A stretch of 64,000 nt of DNA, from positions 85,316,685 to 85,380,684 of the forward strand of contig CM023453.1 in the NCBI GenBank assembly GCA_013339765.2. Reading direction: 5' to 3'. Positions within the stretch are counted from its first letter, which is position 1. Each line of letters opens with the position of its first letter. Positions 25,233-37,400 of the stretch are shown one piece after another. The notes beneath the pieces are model-generated. The model did no database searches, was not told the DNA's origin, and saw nothing but the letters and a program-made list of their open reading frames with translations. The DNA is from Haemaphysalis longicornis (taxonomy: Eukaryota > Arthropoda > Arachnida > Ixodida > Ixodidae). Both the position numbers and the translations under genes were made by a program.

Positions 25233-26003
25233 GTGGATGCAGTACCGCGCAACATGCACCCGGAGTACAACGAGGGCAGGCGGCGGGCACAGGCCAAGAC
25301 GCTGGCGGAGCTACACGCCGGGGTCGCTGGAGCCCGCTACGTCGATGCAGCAGAATACTACAACAAACGTGGCTTCGTTGTGACGGTGGTCGACGCCGAG
25401 GGCAACCTCCTAGCGGCGGCCAGCGTTGCAATCGGCAGACCCGAGGAAGCAGTGGAGGTGGCGATCGCGCTGGCCATCGAAGATGCAGGCTGCACAACGG
25501 TCCTGAGTGATTCCAGGGAAGCTGTCAAAAACTTCTCCAGAGGCAGGGTTTCCCCTGTAACGGAGAAACCACTGCGAAGACAACCAAGTCTCATGGGGAA
25601 GGCAAGAATCAAGTGGTTCCCGGCACACGCAGGGACGGTGTCGGCACGTTCTGAGAACCACAATGAAACCGCACACGCTCGTGCGCGCGAGCTCACTAAC
25701 CGCGCCGAGCAAAGTGTCGGAGAGCATTTGTGGCACTGCACACGAGACCGAATGGCTACGTACAAAGAAATTACTCAGACCTATCGACTTGCCAGACGCA
25801 ACCACCCGCCGCCCTGCAAAGGATTGAGCAGAGAGCAGGCGGTCGTCTATAAGCAACTCCAAACGAAGACGGTCCCGGGCCCCTACCTAAAGCACAAGAT
25901 GTACCCGGAGACATACCCGGATGCCACCTGTCGGGTGTGTCGCAAAGCTTCAGCAAGACTTGAGCAGATCGCCTGGGATTGCCTCGGTGCGGTGCGGACT
26001 TAA
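25233..26003 (+). pseudogene. RNase H and zinc-finger part of the truncated I-group element
   Basis: Contains the RNase H blocks VVTVVDAEGNLLAAASVA, EVAIALAIEDAG, VLSDSREAVKNF, IKWFPAHAGTVSARSENHNETAHARAREL, then a CxxC-type zinc motif (CRVCRKAS). The Asp of the first strand and the NExAH motif are visible. Together with RT it would form one polyprotein in an intact copy. Confidence 0.8.
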
Positions 26004-26212
26004 GACCAAAATCTTCTACTCCAGGCTGTCCAGAGAGTCATCGTGGCGCTGGCCAGGCAGGAGGACCCCGGCGACCGGGTAACGGGGAGTGGTGGACCCC
26101 TAGCAGGGTTGGCTACATCTGCGGTGACGACTCCGGCCAAGTCATGAAGACCTAGCAATACGACTTTATTCGCAGGCCCCAATGAAGTTTTTCCCAATCC
26201 AATCCAATCGGT

Positions 26213-26480
26213 ATTTTTTTGTTTTATTTTTGCGAGCCCCACACGTGGCACAAGCCCACGCGCAAGTCTGGACGACACCGGGCGCTCCTCACAAGACGCA
26301 CGCTTACGTGCGCTCAGTACTTTCTAGAATTTTTTTCTGTTCATGGACTGGGCAAACAAGAGCTTAACGGAACCAGTCAGAAAAAATACGTTTGTTTTAT
26401 TCGAAATATTTCAGGTTTTATAGTGCCCCCAGCGTTTGTCCGACAGCAACCGATGCTTTATTGACTAAGAAATAATAATT
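26213..26480. other. Short stretch between two retrotransposons
   Basis: No coding family. The minus strand near 26470 reads GAGAATAAAAATTATTATT, possibly another element end. Confidence 0.35.
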
Positions 26481-26855
26481 TTTATTCTCCCGCCAAATTG
26501 GACTCCCCACCAGGGGGCTGAGCGGAGCAGTCACTCGATGCATGGGCTCCCGCGTTTTCGTCAGCAACTGCGGCTAGAACCTGCGAATCTTCCCAAGTGT
26601 ACTGCCCTCGTAATCCTTAGGACGAGCCGATTCGAGACATACCCAACTCCTCGCCGGTGAGTGGACTTTTCGACCGCTAACGATCGACTGAACACCGGCC
26701 ACGCCGAGCGCTCTCGCGAAGCCTAACCAAGCAAATTTGGAACGGCTGCCACGAACGACGAGCGCCACGTGCCACGAGCGCCGGCCTCCTCGGGCTCGCG
26801 GCGCACCTCTGCCTCGGGCACGCGCCTTCGGGCCTTGCCCTACTACTGATATCGG

Positions 26856-28660
26856 ATGCGCACCACCCAAGACCCACCCATGCTACCGGAGAACCCGACT
26901 CCCGGCAGTGACTCTCAACACGTCGCCAACATGGACTTCAACGAAAACAGCGGGCGCACAATGAACAGTCCTGGCCCCTGGGTGCAAGTGCTCAGAGAAC
27001 GAAGCAATGCAAAGAAGAATGAACGGCAAGCCGCCAACATCGCTTCCACTCAACATCATGCGCCTAGTACTTCAACCACCCATTCTCAAGCCTCAGAAAA
27101 ATCTACAGGAGCCCGGGCCGCCCACACGTCCCAACCCTCATCGATTAACCCTTGCAAATACCCCACTCAACGTCCGAGAAAATACATCTTGCCGAAGCTA
27201 CCAGAGGACGAATACAAGATTGTTTATCGTCCACATACAGGCCTCAAAGTGTCGGCATGGCCAGATAAAAGCATCGCGCAAGGCTTAGCGGTCGCAGGTG
27301 GTTTCCACATCAAGGACTTCTACGCACACGTCACTGTTCAAACACAGTGGACCCAAAACCTCATCGTAGCCAGCACCGCGGACGAGGACTATGCCATGAA
27401 GCTCAGTGCTATTACCCACCTTCAGCTCGGCGCGGCGCAATACGAACTTTCCCCATATCTTACGCCTTTACCCGGCACTGTGCGTGGCGTAATACACGGC
27501 ATCGAAGCGGGCACACTGAAGAAGACCTAGCCGACCTGATCTCTACTACTGGTCCTAGAATACTTTCACGCACGTATGCTCGGACGCTCAACCATCAGCC
27601 CTAATCACTTTCGACGGGCCACATGTCCCCTTCTACGTCAAGTTTGGAAGCACCTACACCCGCTGCCGCCCCTACCGACGATCCGTGCAGTTCTGTTCTG
27701 CATGTGGAGAACTCGGCCACCGCCAGAACGTTTGCCCTACCCAGAAAAAAACGTCTGCAAGCTCTGCGGTGATGAAAACCCCCAGCCAAATCATTCGTGC
27801 CAACCAAAATGCAAATTATGCGATTTACCACATGAAACAGCCGGCAAGGACTGTAAGAAACGCCTTCGACCAAGCCCGCCACCTCTACACATCCGTGAGC
27901 GCTTCATCCGGTATCCGGAATACTCCGGAGACACCTCCGTTCAGTGCCCACCCGCCCAGGAGACTCGGCCAACGCTACCGCAAGACAACACCAAGGTGAG
28001 CTGCTCACAAGTCCTTAAGCACCCCCCCCCCCCACTGCTCCGAACCCCTTTCCCCCGCTCCCAGACAGATCATCAAACACCAACACCCAACATTACGAGC
28101 AGACCATCAGCACCCTACGTAGCCAAAACACGGAATTAACTAAAAGGCTTGAACTCATTGAGAAAGCCGCCCAAAGCAGAATCGAAGCCCTAGAACGCCA
28201 AATAGAACAACTTATCACTCGAATTGAAACATCTCAAAGCAGCTCAGCGACCCTGCGCCCTCTCCAACAAGACGCACCCCCGCCCACCCCTGACGCCCGA
28301 CAGGTCCCTGCACTCCCGACATTTGAGCAGCTAAATCTCATGATAGAGCAGAAGATCGACTAGAAGCTGACGCAATTCAAGGAACAGGAAGAGCAACACC
28401 TCACGTCCCACTTGGAAAATGTCCACAAAGCTCTCGAGAACACTACCCATACCATCATGAAGTTAGGAGAAACACTCAACGCCCGCATGACTCGTCTCGA
28501 AGAAGCTCTTAACGACAAAGTTGACAAGATGGGCTTAAACCTCAACCAGCGCGTTATAAGTCTCGAGGAAGAGCACCAACAATCGCACAAAAAGCCCAAA
28601 TCGCACCCCTTGCGCGAAGCCCATATGCAAGAAACCGGCGAACTACCCGACAATGACTAA
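26856..28660 (+). pseudogene. ORF1 (Gag-like) of the full-length I-group element
   Basis: The first part (26856-27530) is a Ser/Thr/Pro-rich N-terminus and a conserved block FHIKDFYAHVTVQTQWTQNLIVAST. After a shift, 27600-27990 carries zinc knuckles CSACGELGHRQNVC, CKLCGDENPQPNHSC and a CxxxCKLC..H variant. A long coiled coil follows (28110-28660), with repeated heptads such as IEALERQIEQLITRIE, interrupted by an in-frame stop near 28361. Typical RNA-binding ORF1 product of non-LTR elements. Confidence 0.75.
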
Positions 28661-28699
28661 CGACCTCTCCCGCTCAGATACTCTCACCAGTGTGGCAGT

Positions 28700-29371
28700 G
28701 GAACTGTAGGTCATTCAATCGAAAGCGACAGTCCCAGCCAGCAACACAATCCGGATGTTATTGCCCTACAAGAAACTGAAACAGAGAACATTAAATTAAG
28801 TGGATATGATACGCACATCGCTCCCGGTCGTTTCCGTACTGCCATTCTTACGAACAAGCAGCACATCTCCCAACAGCACTCCTTCGATAACCCTATCGAA
28901 CACACCCTCGTCGAACTATTACCACGCAACAAGATTCACCCAAGCTTGTTTATCCTCAATATCTACAGCCCGCCATCTAAATCTCTTGTGGGCCTCGACA
29001 AACTCCTCCGAACGACCAAACGACTCACCCATAGACACAAACTGCTCGTCCTTGGCGATTTTAACGCTCCGCACGTCGCATGGGGATACACCATTACAAC
29101 TAAGAAAGGCGCGGATGTACATAACGCTGCACAGCAGCACCAGCTTACCCTCTGGACCGATCCCACACTGCCCACTCGCATCGGCAACAGCGTTTCCCGT
29201 GACACGACGCCCGACCTTACCTTCTCCCACAATATCAAGAGCGTTCAATGGACAAGATTGGACGAAACCCTGGGAAGCGACCATCACATCCTTCGCATCC
29301 TAGTAAAACATAATTCGGAATCCCCCAGAGAATCGGGCAAGCGAAGATCACGAACTGGACCGCATTCGTGA
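28700..29371 (+). pseudogene. ORF2 endonuclease domain of the full-length I-group element
   Basis: Blocks of the APE-type endonuclease are seen in order: VIALQETETEN (metal-binding Glu), LFILNIYSPPSK, LLVLGDFNAPHVAWG, a Ser-Asp-x-Thr-Pro-Asp-Leu-Thr-Phe block and LGSDHHIL (catalytic His). The frame switches near 28940. This domain nicks the target DNA in intact elements. Confidence 0.8.
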
Positions 29372-29848
29372 GTCCGCGCAGCCCGAAATTCTCACTGATA
29401 TCGAGGAATGGACCTAAGAAATTATTGGATTCTGTTAATGAACACAGTAAACAGTTCAGCTTACGATGGACAATCCAGCGGCGGACGCGCATCTGCTTCA
29501 TATCTGGACGCCCGGCGGAATTTGATACGTCGCTGGGAAGAAAAACAAAAACACAACCGCAAGCTCAAACTGCGAATAGCGCAGCTGACTAAACAAAGCT
29601 GAGGAATATGCAAACACCCTCAGCCGACAAAATTGGAACCCAGCTTTGCGATCAGTTACAAGGGTACCTTAAGTAATCGCCGCACCTGGCTCATTCTCCG
29701 GTCTCTACTCGGGCGCACGGAAAGCAAAGCAAACTACAGGACACCACCTCCAGCGGCTCATCCACAACTATCCCGGTACCGATGAAGAACTCCTCCGCGA
29801 CATCACGACCACCATATTGGCGCCTCTCTTAGCGCTTCTTCCCCGACC

Positions 29849-30924
29849 ATGGGCCTACCCGATTACGCTGGAAGACCTAACCCGGACCTAGATGCCCCTT
29901 TCACGACGACGGAAATTATCGCTGCTATCCGCAAACTGACCCGCAATACAGCACCAGGACACGATCGCATCAACAATAAAACACTGCGAAACCTTGACTA
30001 TAAAACCATGACAGCCTCCTACAATACATCAATGAAAGCTGGGAGCGAGGACAATTACCGGCCGCAGTGGAAACATGCAGACATCACCATGATTCCCAAG
30101 CCAGGCAAACCCATTAACCTCCGCAACTTGCGCCCAATCTCTTTTACCTCTTGCGTGGGCAAAACTCTACGAACCACATGGTGCACGACAGACTATCACC
30201 GTACTTGGAAGACAAGGAGTACCTCCCGCACACCATGTTTGGCTTTCGCCCGGACTTTCAACACAGGACATCCTTCTTCAAATTAAAGAAGACTTATTGG
30301 ATAACCTCAGCAGCCAACACAAGAGCGCCATTCTCGCACTTGACGTCAAAAGCGCGTTTGACAATGTCACCCATCAAGCTATACTCAAGGGCCTGCAATC
30401 TACCCACTGCGGAGAGAAAGCCTACCGTTACGTGCGCGACTTTCTCACCGACCGCACGGCCACGATTGGCGTGGGACAACTCCGCACGGCAACTCTAAAA
30501 ACACCACCAAAAGGCACCCCCCAAGGTTCCGTCATTTCTCCACTGCTTTTTTAACTTGGCAATGCGAGGGCTACCGCCACTCCTGAACAAGATACCAGGA
30601 ATCAGCCATGCGCTGTACGCAGACGACATCACTATCTGGACGCGTACAGGCTCAGTAGGAGAACAACAAGATGCACTCCAAACAGCAATAAACATCACGG
30701 AAGAATACCTCAGGGCTCGCGGGCTTTCCTGTGCCCCTGACAAATCGCAACTTTTACTGCTCAAGAAACGCAGCAGAGGTCGCCCACCCGCCCCCATACC
30801 CCACCTTGAACTCTCAGTCAATGGTAACCCCATACCCCTGGTTAATACCCTACAGATTCTCGGCTTAACATTACAGAGAGACGTAGCAGGCCTTGCAACC
30901 ATCCAAAAGTTCGAGAAACAGTGA
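29849..30924 (+). pseudogene. ORF2 reverse transcriptase domain of the full-length I-group element
   Basis: Contains NTAPGHDRINNKTLRNL, ITMIPKPGKPINLRNLRPIS, ILALDVKSAFDNVTHQAI (motif A), GTPQGSVISPLLF (motif B) and YADDITIWTRTG (motif C). Three frame changes occur (near 30170, 30290 and 30554). The catalytic residues themselves are intact in each piece. Confidence 0.85.
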
Positions 30925-30996
30925 TTCAAGTCACCCATCTCATTTCGCCGCGTAAGCAACAGACGCCATGGTCTCAAAGAGCACGACATAATACGC

Positions 30997-32290
30997 TTGA
31001 CCCAAGCCCTAATCATCAGTAGGATTACTTACGGCACTCCATACCTCAGTCTCAAGAATAGCGAGCGCGACAAACTGAATGTCCTTATCCGTAAGGCCTA
31101 CAATCTTGCACTTGGTCTACCTCCGACAACTTCTACCAACAAGCTAATGAAACTTGGTCTGCACAACACCTGGGAGGAACTCGCTGAAGCTCACAAAATC
31201 AGCCAACTCGAAAGACTAAACTCACCAAAACGGGTCGTCATACGCTACGTCGGCTTGGCTACGATGCACAGGAGACATCATATAGTAAACAGCGCATTCC
31301 CCTGGTTCTACGCCATTACCGTTGCTCCAATTCCCAGAAATATGCATCCCGTATTCAATGCATACCGAAGAAAGGCCAGGATCATGACCCTCAGAAAATC
31401 CTACGGAGACAACAAACCAGCGGTCCGCTACACAGATGCTGCCCGGTACCCTCGAAAGTCTGCGCATGCCATCAGCGTTGTCAACAACCATGGCACAGAA
31501 CTCACGTCGGCCACAATCCCAGTCCCTGACACAGAGTCTGCAGAGGAAATTGCCATCGCCCTCGCTGCTACCACGGGCTCAGACTACCTCACTGTGATCA
31601 CAGACTCCAAAACCGCCTGCCGCAATTACCAACTAGGTCGTGTTTCTGGTCAAGCCATCCGCATGCTGAACAATCTAAAAAGCCCACCCGAACTCCGCAT
31701 AGTCTGGACCCCAGGCCACGCATCCCTCGAGGGGAATGAAGCGGCACACGCCGCTGCCCGCGAGCATTACCTTCCGGGCCTTCCCCTCGTTGGCAGACAG
31801 ATCGATGACCTCCAGCGATGACATTCCAAGAAGATACACGGATGTCCTCGCCCATTACCGACTGCAGCGCCGCATTTACCCCCCACCACACCCCAACATG
31901 ACCAGAGAGGACGCCATTACCCTCAGACAGCTGCAAACTAACACCTACCCCCACGGAACACTACTCCATGCCATCTACCTAACAACATACACTCTGACTT
32001 GTCAACACTGCCCCACACCCAACACTCTCTACCATATGGTCTGGGAGTGCCGACAATCGCCATCATTAACCCCCCAACCAAACCCAACACTGGAGCAGTG
32101 GGAGGACCAGCTGACCAGCTCACGCCCTCAAGACCAGCAACGACTGGTGGACAGGGCCCGCCGGGCAGCCCAAGGACCAAGGCTTCCTGGACTAAGGAGG
32201 CCTCCTACAACGGAACTAATACAGCTGAATAAATGTTTATTCCTCCTCCTCCCGCCGAATTGTGTGTTCGCGACAGTTGCGTTGACGTAA
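30997..32290 (+). pseudogene. ORF2 C-terminal part: RNase H and zinc finger
   Basis: Thumb region IRKAYNLALGLPPTTS and LGLHNTWEELAEA, then RNase H: AISVVNNHGTELTSATI, EEIAIALAAT, VITDSKTACRNY, RIVWTPGHASLEGNEAAHAAAREH. After a shift near 31820 comes RAFPSL, ITLRQLQTNTYPHGTLLH and the zinc motif CQHCPTPNTLYHMVWEC. Close in layout to the 25.2-26.0 kb copy. Confidence 0.85.
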
Positions 32291-33400
32291 CAAGGACAGG
32301 CCTTCAAGCGAACGTTATATGCCAGTTAGTTTGCAGCGCACTGGGAACGTCTAGTTCACCGTCAGTCCTCCTAGATAGCGCCACTATACTGCGCAGGACC
32401 CCTGTCCTCCCTCGCTTTGTTTGTGGCCGTATTTGCACATGGCTTGTTTTTGTTACCGTAGAAAAATAATCGTTTCGTGAAACGTTGCGTATGCTCCACA
32501 AAGAGGGTCACGTAAGGCAATGTCGCATACGCTAATCGACCAGCGTAGTGTGTCACAACCCCAAAGCGCCGGACTGCTTTGAAATGGTAACACGCATAGT
32601 GCGCGCAGTAGCAACAGCAGAACGCACTGGTACTTCTATGTTTACGTGTACTTTTGTAACATCCATTGTTTACCCCACAATTATTACGGCTATAAAATGA
32701 ATATACATTGCCTTTAAGCGAATATAGCTCGTTCTGCAAGCTTATAAGCCCTGCCTAACTTGCGTTTGCTTCTTCCGGCCTCAGCCAATTACACAGCTGG
32801 GCAAATGACAGCATAGGTTCTGTTGTGGGAAATGAGCTAGTGAGTCACATGTCCATTCCTTTTTTCCTAATTATATAGATTATTTGAGCAAAGTATATGT
32901 TAAAAGTGGTAACAGTGTAATGCTAACGAGGCAATCTTTCGAATGAACTGAACTTGTGTTTTGTCTGCGTGGCCCCTTTAAACAGCCCTGCTGTTAAAAA
33001 ATCTCTTGTGTCGAGACTCGGCCCCGCGTTGAAGATCCCTAGGGGTCTAAATCTGCAGCCCTCGACTACATAGGCCTGGTGCATCTCCAGAGCGCGTAAA
33101 ACCCCAATACATTGAGAATTTTGTGCGGCCGTAGCGCAAATTTAAATACCTTCTGTTCAGGCCATCCACACTTCCAGCTTTGGCTAAAAACAGTCTCACG
33201 CTTGTGCGCTTGTAGGGGAGATCAAAGGAATACGGGCCTGTTGGCAAGGCCGGATAGCTGTAGCATCTTGTAGCCGCAACTTCAAGCGGCACAAAGCCCA
33301 CTAACAAAGCTTAATCCAAAGGTTTTCGTAACGGGCTCAGCGAAAAGTATTTTCCAACGCAGTCTTCTCAGTACCCACCGGCAGCGTTCACTTACAAACT
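32263..33400. other. No gene recognised
   Basis: Short frames on both strands, no family motif; a stretch without repeats that I could notice. Confidence 0.45.
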
Positions 33401-33409
33401 CATTATTAA

Positions 33410-33780
33410 TTAACCCTCACACTTCTGTGCACATCAACCAGCGGCCAACCCGAGGCCTAGCTTGCTCCCCCACCAGCAACTTGGCTGCGTACGATGTACC
33501 CCACCCAATACCATGCCACACTTAAATTATGCCCTAATCCACGTAACCTCATTCATATGACCTTGAAGTGTGCACGTAACTCCGCCCTAACACATTTATC
33601 TCCTACCATTTACATTCCTGAGCTGTGGGAGAACCTGACGACCGACGCCGGCTTGGATGACCAGCAACTCCTCGTGTCCAGGGCTGCGACAGCACGGTTG
33701 TCCCATGGTCTCCTGGACTCAGGGACCACTCCCACATCACCAGGCCCAAAATAAAGTTTTTCAACAACAACAACAACCAC
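33410..33780 (+). mobile_element. 3' end of a third I-group element with a (CAA)n tail
   Basis: The frame 33494-33754 reads KLCPNPRNLIHMTLKC (zinc-finger remnant, HxxxxC), ELWENLTTDAGLDDQQLLVSRAATAR and ends near AAAATAAAGTTTTT at 33748; then five CAA units (33762-33777). It is parallel to the ends of the two larger elements but of another subfamily. Confidence 0.75.
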
Positions 33781-33990
33781 TCATGTCAGACCAGCAGCCA
33801 CCGTGACATAATAAACAGGTCAACAAAATCATCGTTCTTTTGTGCCTACAAACATTTCCACAGTCGCACAGAATTAACTAACGCAATAAACTATCGGTAA
33901 AGTTTCGTCGAGGTAATAACAATCATAGGCGTCTCTTCCCGGCAGTGAGACGCCCAGGCCCGCCACGACGCTGTAAAACGAGCGTGCCCT

Positions 33991-34418
33991 TCAGTCCAGC
34001 GCCAACTCCGGCCATCCGCGTCTTCTCCACAGCGCGGCCGCCCGGCTCCTGGAGCGCCCTGCGGCGGTGCCTCCGAAGGTGTGGTTCCTGAGCAGGATTT
34101 CCCGGGCGCGCGCCAGCAGCGGCCTGCCGAAGGTTCCGCGGAAGTCATCCATGCAGATGTCCCAGACGGCCATGCCGCCCGTGAAGAGCAGCAGGTGGGC
34201 CTTGCTCTGCAGCGACACGTCGTCCTCGAAGCCCACCCACTGGTCGCCGCTCACCGCGTACGAGCACTGGGCCACGCGGTCGAACTGCCGAGACCAGCTG
34301 AGGTCGTGCGCCAGCATCTGCGCAAGCTCGTAGTGGCTCAGCGTGCCCGCCTGCTTGGTGAACAGACCGGGCTTGCCCGGCCCAGCCGACGGGTCGCCCA
34401 CCTGCGCGTGAAGGAGGG
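33991..34418 (-). CDS. Exon 6 (last) of the GH18-like gene
   Basis: Starting at 34418 after TTCCCCTAAG, two bases complete the codon split by exon 5, and the frame then runs LLHAQVGDPSAGPGKPGLFTKQAG, LSHYELAQML, GDQWVGFEDD and WDICMDDFRGTFG to TGA at 33993-33991. These are the closing motifs of GH18 domains. A second AG at 34403-34402 would start the exon at 34401, but only in phase 0, which does not fit the strong GTGAGA donor of exon 5. About 45 residues after the GH18 end are Arg-rich and match nothing I know. Confidence 0.85.
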
Positions 34419-37400
34419 CTTAGGGGAACGAACGGACCGCCCCTTCAAGCAAGTTTAGTTCATTAAAAGGACCGCCTTTTCCCAATAATGATGTCAATGC
34501 CATCGTAAGCTTTGAACAAATAATGAACATAATAAACAAAACAGACGACAGTGGTGACTCCATAGCCACTTTCCGGCGATTCATCTGTTACGTCACAGAA
34601 TCCTGCTTATGTGAGTGGCGCCCACCTGCCTGAACCACCACCAAGAAAAATAACTGAGCGAGTGTAATGGGGCCGCTAGTTCCGATTGATTGTATCACAG
34701 CTGACCTATAATACGTCAATTCTGCCCATATTGTGTCACTATGGTGCGAAATTTGAAAGCTGTTTTTTTTTAATATGTCTGTCTTTGTTCTCAAAAAACA
34801 TTTTTCGGGGCTGGAGTGCACCTGAGTGAGTTGCCAATGGTTGCTTTACTTAAAAAAACCCGCCCGCATCTTCCCACGGGGGAACTCGAGTAAATGCGTC
34901 GCATCTACTCGAGTCAAGCAAAGCGTCACGTCAAGCGAAAGCCAAGAAAAGACGCCATTGACTGAATTCCGAACGCGCGCTCCGCCGCTTATATACGCTG
35001 AGGGGACTGCGTAAGCCGGTCCCTGTCGATGACGACGTTGGCGTACTTGTAAAGCGGCGTGGACTCTAGGTGTTTGAGCCAAGCGCGGATGTTGCTTCGC
35101 CGGAGAACGGCACACCGGTTATATGCGCAGCGCGCCCGAAGGAGAGGAAACCGCGGAAGAGAGAGTACTGCACATGCGCCGGCCCCAGCGCGTCTGCCGC
35201 GGCTATGACGCAACGTACCGCGGCTATGACGCAACGTGCCGCGGCTATGACGCAACACAATCCAACACAATCCACTTTAATCCAATCCAATCCAAATCCA
35301 ATCCAAGCCAAGCCAATCCACGCCAATCCAATTGAATCCAATCCAATGCCCCTCGCGAGAGAGTGTTCGCTATCGCCTCGACGCGACGCGCATGCGCAGT
35401 GAGCGTGTGGACGGCACCGACGCCGACGCCGGACATCGTGCGACTAACAGATGCTCTGCATTTAATAACGAAGTTGTATTTTGCCGTCACGTCCCATTTA
35501 AGCAGAAAGTAAACGTTATGTGGACAACGATCTTGTGAAAAGCAAGTGGAAGCGCTCGCGGCTCTTAACCTCCCTGCGTCCGACATGCCCGCCGTTGCGA
35601 GGTGTCGCGACGCGCCACACGGCCGTTTGCAGTTGTTTTAAAAAGGAGTGTGTAGCAATTACGGGGCCGAGTAGGCGGAAAAAGAGGCGGAGTGGGAGCG
35701 ACGGCTGCGAAATGCCGATACTGACGCACAACAAAAGGGGCGAGAGGGGGCCAACGTCGCTGTCAAGGCGAGCAAACGGGACCTCTCATAGCCGTTAGCG
35801 TTTGCCACTAAGACATTTTTAAGAACAATACTGCTGTCCTAAAAAAATTTAGTGCATCATTACTTGTTAGCTCACTTTTTCTGGCCTGAAATATTTTTTC
35901 TAGCATATAAATCTAAAACGTTAGTGGCCTTTGCTTGCACGACGCTTTTAGCTGTGGTCGTCTGCACTTTGCGATGATCAGACGTTCAGAGGCGTCAACA
36001 GTGCGGTTCACTGTTTTAAAATTCGTAAGTAAATTTATTCAGAACCGAAAAAGCATGCAGAAAAATATTGCCATGAGAAAGTATCAAAACCACTATCTAG
36101 TTTTTAGAAAAATTTCTTCGCAGCTAAAAGGGCCAGTTTACTAAGAGGGCGTTCCAGTGGACCGGTGCGCTGTCTGCCCGAGGCCAGAGTTTCATACTGA
36201 TATACACTACAGGGGAAATCCGGCACTGCAATCGCGGGCCGTCGTGGGTGCCGCCATTTACAGCTAGCGAAGTTCCCTGCGTACTTAGCTTGGCTAGCCA
36301 CATGACTTCTTTTCTGGCTCTAAGCCAAATCGAGAGAAAAATGGTAAAAAATTTTGTTCTTCATCTGCCATGAAGCTTCCCAAATAATCACTGACAGATA
36401 AATATTTTTGGAGCTTCAGTTTTATAATTAAAACAAATTTGAATAATTCTTTTACAGTAACATCCTTGATTTTCGCAGCCGAAAGGCAACTTTTCAGCCT
36501 CTTCATGAGCCATGCCAAAGACAAGTGGAACCTGCCTGCCCGGTACATGCCGGAACTCTTGCTGAAGAGGGCTACCCTGACAGTTGCGCCAGATTTCCTT
36601 CTAGTATATAGAAAATGAAACTCTATGCCCGAGGGTATCGTCACCAAAGAGACCTCGCTGAAGGCCTCGGACGGCAGACTAGCCAAATTTCTAGGTGCTA
36701 TAATATGGCTAGAACGCAAAGCAAGACTGGTGCGCTGTGCAAGGGGTGTGCTGCGAGAAACGCTGCGTGGCGGGCTCCTGAAGCCGGAGCAAGGCGTGCG
36801 CTGCGGGCTAAGCCTCACGTTCGCGAGGAAGAAGAGGCGAGATGCTCTCAAATTCTTGTAGAAACCCCGATAGATCTTTTGTTTTCCCAACCATTAGGAA
36901 TACAGGCGTTCGCAGGTGGAAAGCTAAAATTGTTCGGGATGTACAGTCAGGGACAAATGAAACGCGATTGCGAAAATATGAGCCAGAGCACACAATGCGC
37001 GATTTCTTTCCATGCAATCTAAATTGACGCGTGGCTTAATTTCACTTAGAGAGTAGGAAAATTCGGCTTTCCAAATATACCAATAGCGCGCCGCTACTGG
37101 ATCTCCACTAAGTGCATTTTTCGATTTTTCGCGTTCAGATTCACATTTTGGCGTTCGCATTTCCATTGTCCATGATTGTCCGCTCGTATGACTCTCACAG
37201 CCGACAGCACGGCCAAGCGGAGGGCGTGCCTTGCTCGCGGAGGGGTTCTTGAGCGTGAAGGAGGCGCCGGCCAGCGTGACGCTGAAGACGACCTTGTCCA
37301 TCTGGGTGAGCTCGAGAGACAAGTCCCCCAGCACGTGCGACAGGCCCGTCTGGCCCCGATGCTTGGCCTGCGTCTTGACGCGCAGCGGGCTGAAGAAGCT

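Larger units (their letters stand above)
23987..26212 (+). mobile_element. I-group non-LTR retrotransposon, 5'-truncated (RT and RNase H)
   Basis: Contains reverse transcriptase then RNase H in frames broken by at least one shift, a C-terminal CxxC..C zinc motif (CRVCRKAS...WDC), and ends with a 3' UTR followed by AATGAAGTTTTT and (CCAAT)n at 26190-26211. The N-terminal endonuclease and ORF1 are absent. Presence of RNase H after RT places it in the I group. It is related to but distinct from the next copy. Confidence 0.85.
26501..32237 (+). mobile_element. I-group non-LTR retrotransposon, nearly full length but frame-broken
   Basis: Order of parts: 5' UTR, ORF1 with coiled coil and three zinc knuckles, ORF2 with APE-type endonuclease, reverse transcriptase, RNase H, C-terminal zinc finger, then GAATAAATG at 32227. 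The flanks 26481-26500 (TTTATTCTCCCGCCAAATTG) and 32238-32262 are near-identical apart from extra CCT units, which suggests a target duplication and therefore a full 5' end. ORF1 and ORF2 carry several stops and shifts, so the copy is dead. The orientation and domain order fit the I clade. Confidence 0.85.
34419..37198 (-). other. Intron 5 of the GH18-like gene
   Basis: 2.8 kb with a GT-AG boundary. Holds the TGACGCAA triple repeat (35197), a (TCCAA)n run (35259-35348), a GC-rich NRF1-like site (GCGCATGCGC at 35388) and a region open on both strands (36300-36890) that I could not identify. Confidence 0.7.
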
